From: Flavobacterium circumlabens | GTDB lineage: Bacteria > Bacteroidota > Bacteroidia > Flavobacteriales > Flavobacteriaceae | NCBI RefSeq assembly: GCF_004345565.1 | Contig: NZ_SLWA01000003.1 | Coordinates: forward strand, 434,001-498,000 | Direction of reading: 5' to 3' | Length of the DNA stretch: 64,000 nucleotides | Shown here: positions 27,377 through 34,843 of the stretch, piece after piece | Position numbering within the stretch: the stretch's first letter is position 1 | Layout: each line of letters starts with the position of its first letter | Program-made: the position numbers and the translations under genes | The notes under the pieces: model-generated | What the model was told of the DNA's origin: nothing | What the model saw: only the letters and a program-made list of their open reading frames with translations | Databases searched by the model: none

Positions 27377-28168
27377 ATGTCAGAAAGTTTAATAGTGCCA
27401 ACAATGGCAGAAATGCTAGCCGAAGGAAAACAGCCGGAAGTATTGTTTTGGGTAGGTTGTGCAGGAAGTTTTGATGATAGAGCAAAGAAAATTACAAAAG
27501 CTTTTGTACGTATTTTAAATCGTACCAATGTTTCTTTTGCAGTACTTGGTACAGAAGAGAGTTGTACCGGAGATCCTGCAAAACGTGCCGGAAACGAGTT
27601 CTTGTTTCAAATGCAGGCCATGATGAATATCGAGGTTCTGAATGCGTATGAAGCTAAGAAAATAGTAACAGCTTGTCCGCATTGTTTTAATACTTTAAAA
27701 AATGAATATCCTGAATTAGGTGGTCAATATGAAGTAATCCATCATACAGAATTCCTGAAATCATTAATTGATGAAGGAAGATTAACTGTTGAAGGCGGCC
27801 AGTTTAAAGGAAAAAAAATTACTTTTCACGATCCTTGTTATTTAGGAAGAGCCAATAAAGTATACGAAGCTCCGAGAGAATTAATTCAGAAATTAGATGT
27901 TGAATTAGTCGAAATGAAGCGTTCCAAATCAAACGGTTTATGTTGTGGAGCAGGTGGTGCGCAAATGTTTAAAGATGCTGAACCGGGAAACAAAGAAGTC
28001 AATGTATTACGTACAGAAGACGCTTTAGAAGTTCAGCCGGATATTATTGCAGCGGGTTGTCCGTTCTGTAATACCATGTTGACGGATGGAATTAAACATC
28101 AGGAAAAAGAAGGTTCCGTAAAAGTAATGGATATCGCCGAGCTAATCGCGAATGCACAGGATCTTTAG
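27377..28168 (+). CDS. CCG-domain (Fe-S) oxidoreductase subunit, HdrB/GlpC/LutA-like
   Basis: 263 residues with two cysteine-rich CCG repeats. The first runs from WVGCAGSFD to TACPHCFNTLKNEYP, the second from HDPCYLGR to GLCCGAGGAQM and AAGCPFCNTML. In HdrB these Cys sites hold non-cubane 4Fe-4S clusters that act on disulfides; in GlpC/LutA they serve other redox enzymes. It is cytoplasmic and works with the membrane ferredoxin upstream. In Bacteroidota this pair is widely conserved with unknown substrate. Confidence 0.85.
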   Translation: MSESLIVPTMAEMLAEGKQPEVLFWVGCAGSFDDRAKKITKAFVRILNRTNVSFAVLGTEESCTGDPAKRAGNEFLFQMQAMMNIEVLNAYEAKKIVTACPHCFNTLKNEYPELGGQYEVIHHTEFLKSLIDEGRLTVEGGQFKGKKITFHDPCYLGRANKVYEAPRELIQKLDVELVEMKRSKSNGLCCGAGGAQMFKDAEPGNKEVNVLRTEDALEVQPDIIAAGCPFCNTMLTDGIKHQEKEGSVKVMDIAELIANAQDL

Positions 28169-28276
28169 TTTTTTTGAGGTTCAAAGGTTCATAGGTGTAA
28201 AGGTTTTTTAGCCTGAAACCCGAAACCTAAAACTTTCAAAAAATCTAAAATCATTAATCTAAAATCTAAAATTAAA

Positions 28277-28759
28277 ATGTATATCCCTTTTGAAAATTTA
28301 CCTGGTGAATCCAGAATTTGGATTTATCAATCAAACAGAAAATTTTCTGATGAGGAATTTTCTGAAATAGAGTCTGACCTGAAAACTTTTGTTGAAGGCT
28401 GGGCCGCACACGGAACAAGTCTTGAGGCTTCTTATGAACTGAAATACAACCGTTTTATAATTCTGGCGGTAAATCAGGACGTGCAGGCTGCTACAGGATG
28501 TTCTATCGATAGTTCTGTTGAATTTATTCAGGCATTAGAGAAAAAATACAACGTTGATTTGTTAGATAAAATGAACGTTACCTTTAAACTGGGCGAACAT
28601 ATCGCTCATAAACCTCTGATTGATTTTAAGAAAATGGTGAAAGATAAGTCAGTATCGGAAAATACGATTGTTTTTAATAATCTTGTTAATAATATCGAAG
28701 AATACAACGAATCATGGGAAGTCCCTGCTGCCGATAGCTGGCATAGCAGATTTTTCTAA
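28277..28759 (+). CDS. Conserved Bacteroidota protein of unknown function
   Basis: 160 residues, soluble, no signal peptide. The sequence starts MYIPFENLPGESRIWIYQS and has a central AATGCSIDSSVEFIQALE segment with one cysteine. Homologues are commonly labelled as ABC transporter ATPase, but no Walker A, Walker B or ABC signature is present here, so that name should not be used. It follows the two Fe-S proteins and ends at a terminator, which suggests that it belongs to the same unit and might be an accessory factor. Confidence 0.65.
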   Translation: MYIPFENLPGESRIWIYQSNRKFSDEEFSEIESDLKTFVEGWAAHGTSLEASYELKYNRFIILAVNQDVQAATGCSIDSSVEFIQALEKKYNVDLLDKMNVTFKLGEHIAHKPLIDFKKMVKDKSVSENTIVFNNLVNNIEEYNESWEVPAADSWHSRFF

Positions 28760-28778
28760 GAGTAATCTATAAAATAGT

Positions 28779-28815
28779 AAAAGGCATGAAATCTAAATTT
28801 CGTGCCTTTTTTTTG
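28779..28815 (+). terminator. Terminator closing the mlaD/Fe-S unit
   Basis: Stem AAAAGGCATGAAAT / ATTTCGTGCCTTTT with a 4-nt loop and T8. Confidence 0.85.
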
Positions 28816-28860
28816 TTTTTTAAGTTTGTTTCAGGTTTCAAGTTTCGGGTTCGGTTTTCG

Positions 28861-28894
28861 AAACCTGACACGTTTTTAAGACCCGTCAGGTTTG
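28861..28894. repeat. Palindromic intergenic repeat (AAACCTGAC ... GTCAGGTTT)
   Basis: Arms AAACCTGAC and GTCAGGTTT around a 16-bp spacer, placed after a terminator and well before the bshA promoter. I recall similar AACCTGAC/GTCAGGTT palindromes as very frequent in Flavobacterium intergenic DNA; they behave like REP elements. No function is evident. Confidence 0.55.
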
Positions 28895-28971
28895 CTGTAT
28901 GAAGAAATAAAAGTCTGGTAATCTAAAGATCTACTAATCTGACAAATCTATTATTCACAAAAATCTAACAA

Positions 28972-29000
28972 TTGAAAACTTCAATTAAACGCTATTTTTG
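28972..29000 (+). promoter_or_regulatory. Promoter of bshA
   Basis: TTG at 28972-28974, an 18-bp spacer, then TATTTTTG at 28993-29000: a full Bacteroidota sigma-ABfr-type promoter. The start codon is 29 bp further. Confidence 0.7.
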
Positions 29001-29028
29001 AGTACTTTCGTAGTATTAAATTTAATAC

Positions 29029-30165
29029 ATGAAAATAGCAATTGTTTGTTATCCGACTTTTGGCGGTAGTGGGGTAGTAGCCACTGAGTTAGGTCTTGAA
29101 TTAGCCAGACGCGGACACGAAATACATTTTATTACATACAGTCAGCCAGTTAGGTTGGCACTTCTGAATCCAAACGTACATTATCACGAAGTAAACGTTC
29201 CTGAATATCCACTTTTTCATTATCAGCCTTATGAGCTGGCTTTGTCTAGCAAACTGGTTGATATGGTGAAACTATACAAGATAGAAGTCCTTCACGTGCA
29301 TTATGCAATTCCACACGCTTATGCGGGTTATATGGCGAAGCAAATGCTGAAAAACGAAGGAATTAATCTGCCCATGATTACCACGCTTCACGGAACAGAT
29401 ATTACTTTGGTTGGAAATCATCCTTTTTATAAACCGGCTGTAACTTTCAGTATCAATAAATCGGATTATGTGACTTCAGTTTCCCAGAGCCTGAAAGATG
29501 ATACGTTGAAATTATTTAAAATCAAGAATAAAATCAGGGTGATTCCGAATTTTATTGAATTGGATAAAATGGTAAAAGATCCGCAGGCACCTTGTCATCG
29601 TTACGTGATGGCGAAGGAAAATGAGCGCATTATCACCCATATCAGTAACTTCAGAAAAGTGAAACGTATTCCGGATATCATCAAGATTTTCTATAATATC
29701 CAGAAAGAAATCCCGGCTAAATTAATGATGGTTGGTGATGGTCCCGAAAAAGAAAAAGCAGAGGTTTTATGCCAGGAATTAGGCATTCTGGATAAAGTGA
29801 TTTTCTTCGGAAACAGTAATGAGATTGACAAAATTTTATGCATGACCGATTTGTTTCTGCTTCCGTCTGAAACAGAAAGTTTTGGTTTGGCAGCCTTAGA
29901 AGCAATGTCTTGCGGGGTTCCCGTAATTTCAAGTAATTCCGGAGGTTTGCCGGAAGTGAATTTTGATGGTTTTTCAGGTTATCTGAGTAATGTTGGTGAT
30001 GTGGAAGAAATGGCAGCAAATGCACTGAAAATCCTAAAAGATGAAGCTGTTTTAAAACAGTTTAAAGCCAATGCGCTGGAAGTTGCCAGAAGATTCGATA
30101 TCAAAAATATATTACCCAAATACGAAGCGTTGTATCAAAGAGCGATAGACGATTATAAAAATTAA
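29029..30165 (+). CDS. bshA: N-acetyl-alpha-D-glucosaminyl L-malate synthase BshA
   Basis: 378 residues, GT4 glycosyltransferase of the GT-B fold. The N-terminus MKIAIVCYPTFGGSGVVATELG is characteristic of BshA (given here in two pieces: MKIAIVCYPTFGGSG, then VVATELG). LHGTDITLVG lies in the middle, and the C-terminal donor lobe holds LLPSETESFGLAALEAM with the E-x7-E motif. BshA joins UDP-GlcNAc to L-malate in the first step of bacillithiol synthesis, the main low-molecular-weight thiol of Bacteroidota. bshB and bshC are not in the window. It has its own promoter and a lipoprotein gene follows 22 bp later. Confidence 0.9.
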   Translation: MKIAIVCYPTFGGSGVVATELGLELARRGHEIHFITYSQPVRLALLNPNVHYHEVNVPEYPLFHYQPYELALSSKLVDMVKLYKIEVLHVHYAIPHAYAGYMAKQMLKNEGINLPMITTLHGTDITLVGNHPFYKPAVTFSINKSDYVTSVSQSLKDDTLKLFKIKNKIRVIPNFIELDKMVKDPQAPCHRYVMAKENERIITHISNFRKVKRIPDIIKIFYNIQKEIPAKLMMVGDGPEKEKAEVLCQELGILDKVIFFGNSNEIDKILCMTDLFLLPSETESFGLAALEAMSCGVPVISSNSGGLPEVNFDGFSGYLSNVGDVEEMAANALKILKDEAVLKQFKANALEVARRFDIKNILPKYEALYQRAIDDYKN

Positions 30166-30187
30166 CATTCATCTTAAATAAGTATAA

Positions 30188-30610
30188 ATGAAAAAAGTTA
30201 TTTCAGTTTTAGCAGTTTTTGCTCTGGTTTCGTGTGGCGTACAGAAAACATCTGATTCAAAAGCCCTTTATGAGATTTTAACGGTACAGTCTGACGGTGG
30301 CGGAAATATCCGGTTTTTTGAAATCCTGACCGAACCAAACGAAATCAAAATGCTGGAAAATGATCCGCTTTTAAAAGATAAAATGAAACAGGACGATATC
30401 ACTAATTCCAATTATGTGATCCTGAACATGGGAGAAAAAAATACCGGAGGTTATTCCATCGGAATTGATAAGGTAGAAGAAACGGATAAAAATATCATTA
30501 TTACAGTAAAAGAAACTAATCCGGCTCCGGATTCCATGACCATGCAGGTGATTACCTATCCTTATACAGTAGTTAAAATCCGCTCGAAAAAGGAAATTAT
30601 TATCAAATAA
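30188..30610 (+). CDS. PrcB_C-domain lipoprotein
   Basis: 140 residues. Lipoprotein signal with lipobox LVSC (Cys16). The C-terminal part, NTGGYSIGIDKVEE through TYPYTVVKI, matches the PrcB C-terminal domain, first seen in the lipoprotein that stabilises the PrtP protease of Treponema. Its role here is probably periplasmic or outer-membrane, but no partner protease is adjacent. It is probably cotranscribed with bshA. Confidence 0.75.
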   Translation: MKKVISVLAVFALVSCGVQKTSDSKALYEILTVQSDGGGNIRFFEILTEPNEIKMLENDPLLKDKMKQDDITNSNYVILNMGEKNTGGYSIGIDKVEETDKNIIITVKETNPAPDSMTMQVITYPYTVVKIRSKKEIIIK

Positions 30611-30633
30611 ATTTCACTTAAAGAGTGAACATA

Positions 30634-30670
30634 AAAAAACCTGTCGCTTAAAACGACAGGTTTCTTTTTA
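30634..30670. terminator. Bidirectional terminator
   Basis: Stem AAACCTGTCG / CGACAGGTTT with a short AT loop, A7 on the left and T-rich on the right, between convergent genes. Confidence 0.82.
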
Positions 30671-30690
30671 CAATTATTTTTTATTTTTAT

Positions 30691-31188
30691 TTAGAATCTG
30701 AATTTAACTCCTAAACCAACGTCAAATCCAAAATTGTCATCATCATAATATCCGGAACCAATTTCAGGTCTTGCATCTAACGACAAGGTAATAGGTACCT
30801 CTTTAAATCTATATTCGATACCGATATCTCCTGCAGCAAAAACATAAGTTCCGCTATCATTATATCTGGCATTATTGAAACGGTAATCGTAATCCCAGGC
30901 AGCTATACCTCCACCGACACCTGCGTACCAGTTAAAACCACCATCAATATTCCATACCCATTGGTAAAGTGCAACTCCTTTAATGGCATCTACATCATGG
31001 CTGTTTCTCCATCCTAAATCAAACTCTAACCTGTTTTTTTGATTTAATCCTAATTGATATGATACTTCACCTCCAAATCCGTTGTTGTCTCCAAAACGTA
31101 TCCCTAAAGCATTTTTAGAAATTTCTTGTGATTGTGCCGTAAAAGCTAAACCTAATAGCATAAGGGCAGATAAAATAATTTTTTTCAT
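30691..31188 (-). CDS. Small outer-membrane beta-barrel protein
   Basis: 165 residues with a signal peptide cleaved after QSQ (21). The mature protein has alternating Gly/aromatic strands and ends in the canonical outer-membrane signature VGLGVKFRF, with a C-terminal Phe. Eight strands are likely, as in OmpA/OmpX-type barrels. Function unknown. It is transcribed alone. Confidence 0.78.
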   Translation of the reverse strand: MKKIILSALMLLGLAFTAQSQEISKNALGIRFGDNNGFGGEVSYQLGLNQKNRLEFDLGWRNSHDVDAIKGVALYQWVWNIDGGFNWYAGVGGGIAAWDYDYRFNNARYNDSGTYVFAAGDIGIEYRFKEVPITLSLDARPEIGSGYYDDDNFGFDVGLGVKFRF

Positions 31189-31309
31189 AAAATTGGTTAT
31201 TAATTTTTTTCAAACTTACAATTACTGTAAAAACCAAAACGTATAAAATTATTTTAAATTGTTACATAATTCACATTAGCTGAATTTCTGCCAAAATTCA
31301 GATGGAATT

Positions 31310-32134
31310 TTATTTACTTTTTAAGATAGAAGTAATCAAGTGATTGCTTAGGATATCTTCCATTTCGAAAAGATTTTCTTCTTCCGTAAAATTAGACTGA
31401 GAGTAAGAAAATAATTTCCAGCGCTTTTTATGGTACTCTAAAGCAGTTAAGTTTTCAATCCAGTCCCCTGAATTGAGATATAAGGTAGATCCGTGTTTGT
31501 TTTCTTTTTGAATTATTTTAGGCTCGTGAATATGACCGCAGATTACGTAGTCATATTTTTTTTCTATAGCCAGGTCTGTTGCCGTGGTTTCGAAATCGGA
31601 AATAAACTTTACTGCTTTTTTTACGCTTGCTTTTATTTTTTTGGAGAAAGAATAAGGTTCTCTTCCTAATTTAGATAAAAGCCAATTGATAAAGCGATTC
31701 AGGAGAATTAAATAATCATATCCTAAACCTCCAAGTTTGGCTATCCATTTTGAATGTTGTACGGAAGCATCAAAAACATCTCCGTGAAAAATCCAGGCTT
31801 TTTTACCGTCGAGTTCTAAAATTAATTTATCAACCAAAGCAAAATTTCCCATGTTCATGTCACTGAACTTTCTTAGGATTTCATCGTGGTTTCCGGTAAT
31901 GTAGTACACCTTTGTTCCTTTGGAAGCCATTCCGATTACTTTCTGAATAACTCTTAAGTGGTTTTTCGGGAAATAGGATTTTCTAAATTGCCAGGCATCG
32001 ATAATGTCGCCGTTTAAGACTAATGTTTTCGGTTTTATACTTGATAAATAGTTGTTTAGTTCTTTGGCGTGACTGCCATATGTCCCTAAATGGACATCTG
32101 AAATAATGACCAGTTCAACATTTCTTTTTTTCAA
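31310..32134 (-). CDS. LpxH-like UDP-2,3-diacylglucosamine diphosphatase / metallophosphoesterase
   Basis: 274 residues with all five calcineurin-like metal motifs: SDVHLG, NGDIIDAW, TGNHDE, FHGDVFD and CGHIHEPK. This arrangement matches the LpxH/LpxH2 group in Bacteroidota, which removes UMP from UDP-diacylglucosamine in lipid A synthesis at the inner membrane face. Because LpxH2-like proteins vary in substrate, the lipid A role is likely but inferred. Monocistronic, divergent from aroC. Confidence 0.8.
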   Translation of the reverse strand: MKKRNVELVIISDVHLGTYGSHAKELNNYLSSIKPKTLVLNGDIIDAWQFRKSYFPKNHLRVIQKVIGMASKGTKVYYITGNHDEILRKFSDMNMGNFALVDKLILELDGKKAWIFHGDVFDASVQHSKWIAKLGGLGYDYLILLNRFINWLLSKLGREPYSFSKKIKASVKKAVKFISDFETTATDLAIEKKYDYVICGHIHEPKIIQKENKHGSTLYLNSGDWIENLTALEYHKKRWKLFSYSQSNFTEEENLFEMEDILSNHLITSILKSK

Positions 32135-32298
32135 TTTTTCCTGATTTGAAGTTTAGCAAATAAAAGAATCTTAAACGTATTATATTTTATCAAAAGGTTA
32201 TCAAATCGACCACAATTTTAATAAATTGTGATTTTTAAGCAAATTAACCTTTAGTTAATATTACCAATTTTAAATTTTTTAATTTAATTCATAAAACT

Positions 32299-32306
32299 TA
32301 CATTTG
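32299..32306 (+). promoter_or_regulatory. Predicted -7 element for aroC
   Basis: TACATTTG matches TAnnTTTG, 17 bp before the aroC start. No convincing TTG at -33. Confidence 0.4.
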
Positions 32307-32322
32307 CTCAAAACAATTTACA

Positions 32323-33381
32323 ATGGCAGGAAATAGCTACGGCACTTTATATAAAGTTACAACATTTGGAGAGTCTCACGGTGAAGCTCTGGGCGGAATA
32401 ATCGACGGTTGCCCATCGGGAATAGAACTTGATCTGGAAGCGATTGAGGTGGAAATGTCCCGCAGAAAACCAGGACAATCCGCAATTGTAACCCAAAGAA
32501 AAGAACCGGACAGCGTTCAGTTTTTATCAGGAATATTTGAAGGTAAAACTACCGGAACCCCAATTGGTTTTATTATTCCGAATACGAATCAGAAATCTGA
32601 TGACTACTCTCATATAAAAGACAACTACAGACCAAGCCACGCCGATTATGTATATGATCAGAAGTATGGTTTTCGTGATTACCGCGGAGGTGGAAGAAGT
32701 TCTGCCCGCGAAACGGCAAGCAGGGTAGTGGCAGGTGCCATTGCCAAACAAATGCTGCCGGAAATTAAAATTAATGCCTACGTTTCGGCTGTAGGGCCAA
32801 TTCATTTAGATATACCGTATCAGGAATTGGATTTTTCTAAAACAGAAAGCAATCCGGTACGCTGTCCCGATGAAAAATCGGCAGCGATAATGGAAGAATA
32901 TATTCGTGATATTCGCAAACAAGGCGATACGGTTGGAGGAATTGTTTCTTGTGTGATTCAAAACGTTCCCGTTGGTTTAGGAGAACCTGTTTTTGATAAA
33001 TTACATGCCGAATTAGGAAAAGCAATGCTTTCTATCAATGCCGTAAAAGGTTTTGAATACGGTAGTGGTTTTTCAGGATCTGAAATGAAGGGAAGCCAGC
33101 ACAATGATTTATACAATCCTGACGGAACTACCCAAACCAACCTTTCCGGAGGAATTCAGGGAGGAATCAGTAATGGAATGGATATTTATTTCAGAGTCGC
33201 TTTTAAACCTGTTGCAACCATCATGCAGACTCAGGACTCCTTAGATAATAAAGGAAATATTACACCCATGACCGGAAAAGGGCGTCATGATCCGTGTGTA
33301 GTACCTCGTGCAGTGCCAATTGTTGAAGCAATGGCAGCAATTGTTCTGGCTGATTTTTATTTAATCAACAAGACCTATTAA
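32323..33381 (+). CDS. aroC: Chorismate synthase
   Basis: 352 residues. Signatures: [12 protein letters not shown] at 9-20 (FMN-binding GESHG), RRKPGQS around 47-53, [21 protein letters not shown], and the terminal [20 protein letters not shown] motif. The enzyme performs the 1,4-elimination of EPSP to chorismate using reduced FMN, the last step of the shikimate pathway. A complete, normal-length protein. It is followed by a symporter gene after 55 bp without a terminator. Confidence 0.96.
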   Translation: MAGNSYGTLYKVTTFGESHGEALGGIIDGCPSGIELDLEAIEVEMSRRKPGQSAIVTQRKEPDSVQFLSGIFEGKTTGTPIGFIIPNTNQKSDDYSHIKDNYRPSHADYVYDQKYGFRDYRGGGRSSARETASRVVAGAIAKQMLPEIKINAYVSAVGPIHLDIPYQELDFSKTESNPVRCPDEKSAAIMEEYIRDIRKQGDTVGGIVSCVIQNVPVGLGEPVFDKLHAELGKAMLSINAVKGFEYGSGFSGSEMKGSQHNDLYNPDGTTQTNLSGGIQGGISNGMDIYFRVAFKPVATIMQTQDSLDNKGNITPMTGKGRHDPCVVPRAVPIVEAMAAIVLADFYLINKTY

Positions 33382-33436
33382 TAAATTGTAAGGCAGTGAG
33401 GGTCTTATATTTTAATTATAAACAAAAAACAAATTA

Positions 33437-34717
33437 ATGCAAATTACAGAAACCAAAAAAAAATCATTTCTTTCAGGATTAACCGGGCAAATTTTAATTG
33501 CAATGGTTCTTGGGGCAATTTTAGGGATTATATTGCACAATTCGATTTCGCCTGAGGCTGCACAATCGTTTAGCAATAAAATAAAAATGCTGGCGACCAT
33601 TTTTATCAGATTGGTACAAATGATTATTTCTCCTTTAGTTTTTACGACGCTTGTAGTAGGAATTGCGAAACTGGGAGATATAAAAGCCGTTGGAAGAATT
33701 GGAGGAAAAGCACTTGGCTGGTTTTTTACAGCTTCTTTTATCTCTTTGTTAATTGGATTATTCTATGTTAATATTTTAGAACCGGGAGTGGGTTTAAAAT
33801 TAGCACATGTTGATATTGCTACCGCATCAGAAGTAACGGCTAAAACGAAATCAATTTCTTTCGAAAATTTCGTTGAACATATCGTGCCTAAAAGTATTAT
33901 TGAGGCAATGGCAACCAACGAAATTTTACAGATTGTAATATTCTCCATCTTTTTCGGATTGGCTGCTGCATCATTAGGAAGCACTGTAAAACCGGTTATC
34001 AATGCTTTGGATAAGACTTCCCATATTGTTTTAAAAATGGTAAATTATGTAATGAACTTTGCTCCAATTGGAGTTTTTGGTGCTATTGCAGGAGTTTTTG
34101 CCGTTAGGGATTTCCAGGAATTAGCGATTACCTATTTTAAATTTTTTGGATCATTTCTAATTGGAATAAGCACCTTGTGGGTGGTTTTGATCGTTGTGGG
34201 TTATGTTTTCCTTAAAGGGAGAATGACAGAACTGTTAAGACGTATTATTGGACCATTAGTCATTGCTTTCGGAACCACAAGCAGTGAAGCCGTTTTTCCT
34301 AAACTGACAGAAGAATTAGAAGATTTTGGTGTAAAAAACAGAATTGTATCCTTCATGTTGCCGCTGGGTTATTCTTTTAATCTTGACGGAAGTATGATGT
34401 ACATGACTTTTGCGAGTATTTTTATTGCACAGGCCTACGGTGTACATTTAGATTTAGGAACACAAATGGTTATGCTTTTGGTTTTAATGCTTACCAGTAA
34501 AGGAATTGCAGGAGTACCAAGAGCCAGTTTGGTCGTTGTTGCGGCAACTTGCGGTATGTTTGATATTCCTGTTGAAGGTATTGCCCTTATTTTACCAATT
34601 GATCATTTCTGTGATATGTTCAGAAGCGCTACCAATGTATTAGGAAATGCTTTGGCAACGTCTGTTGTCGGGCAATGGGAAGACGATAAAGAATCAGAGA
34701 TAGTTTCAGAAATTTAA
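33437..34717 (+). CDS. Dicarboxylate/amino acid:cation symporter (DAACS family, GltP-like)
   Basis: 426 residues, eight membrane helices and two re-entrant loops by the family model. The diagnostic AFGTTSSEAVFP (serine-rich hairpin HP1) and the TM7 motif NLDGSMMYMTFAS are present, as is the HP2 segment SKGIAGVPRAS. The family couples H+ or Na+ to uptake of glutamate, aspartate or C4-dicarboxylates. The substrate cannot be chosen from sequence. A terminator at 34771 ends the unit. Confidence 0.88.
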   Translation: MQITETKKKSFLSGLTGQILIAMVLGAILGIILHNSISPEAAQSFSNKIKMLATIFIRLVQMIISPLVFTTLVVGIAKLGDIKAVGRIGGKALGWFFTASFISLLIGLFYVNILEPGVGLKLAHVDIATASEVTAKTKSISFENFVEHIVPKSIIEAMATNEILQIVIFSIFFGLAAASLGSTVKPVINALDKTSHIVLKMVNYVMNFAPIGVFGAIAGVFAVRDFQELAITYFKFFGSFLIGISTLWVVLIVVGYVFLKGRMTELLRRIIGPLVIAFGTTSSEAVFPKLTEELEDFGVKNRIVSFMLPLGYSFNLDGSMMYMTFASIFIAQAYGVHLDLGTQMVMLLVLMLTSKGIAGVPRASLVVVAATCGMFDIPVEGIALILPIDHFCDMFRSATNVLGNALATSVVGQWEDDKESEIVSEI

Positions 34718-34770
34718 ATTTATTTTTTCGAAAGAAAAATCTTTACAATTTTGAAGGTCAGAAATAAAAG

Positions 34771-34808
34771 AAAGCTGTATTTTTATACGAAATACAGCTT
34801 TTTTTTTA
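34771..34808 (+). terminator. Terminator after the symporter gene
   Basis: Stem AAAGCTGTATTT / AAATACAGCTTT with a 7-nt loop and T8. Its position shows that the kinase gene cannot start at the upstream frame opening of 34751. Confidence 0.85.
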
Positions 34809-34818
34809 TTTTTAAGTG

Positions 34819-34826
34819 TATATTTG
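34819..34826 (+). promoter_or_regulatory. Predicted -7 element of the hybrid kinase gene
   Basis: TATATTTG, exact TAnnTTTG, between the symporter terminator and the ATG at 34844. A leader of roughly 12 nt would result. Confidence 0.5.
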
Positions 34827-34843
34827 ATCAAATTAGCCGATTC

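Noticed and set aside
28277..28759. ABC transporter ATPase
   Set aside because: No Walker A, Walker B or signature motif; the label is inherited annotation.
34751..34843. Upstream extension of the hybrid kinase
   Set aside because: It runs through the symporter terminator and the TATATTTG promoter element.
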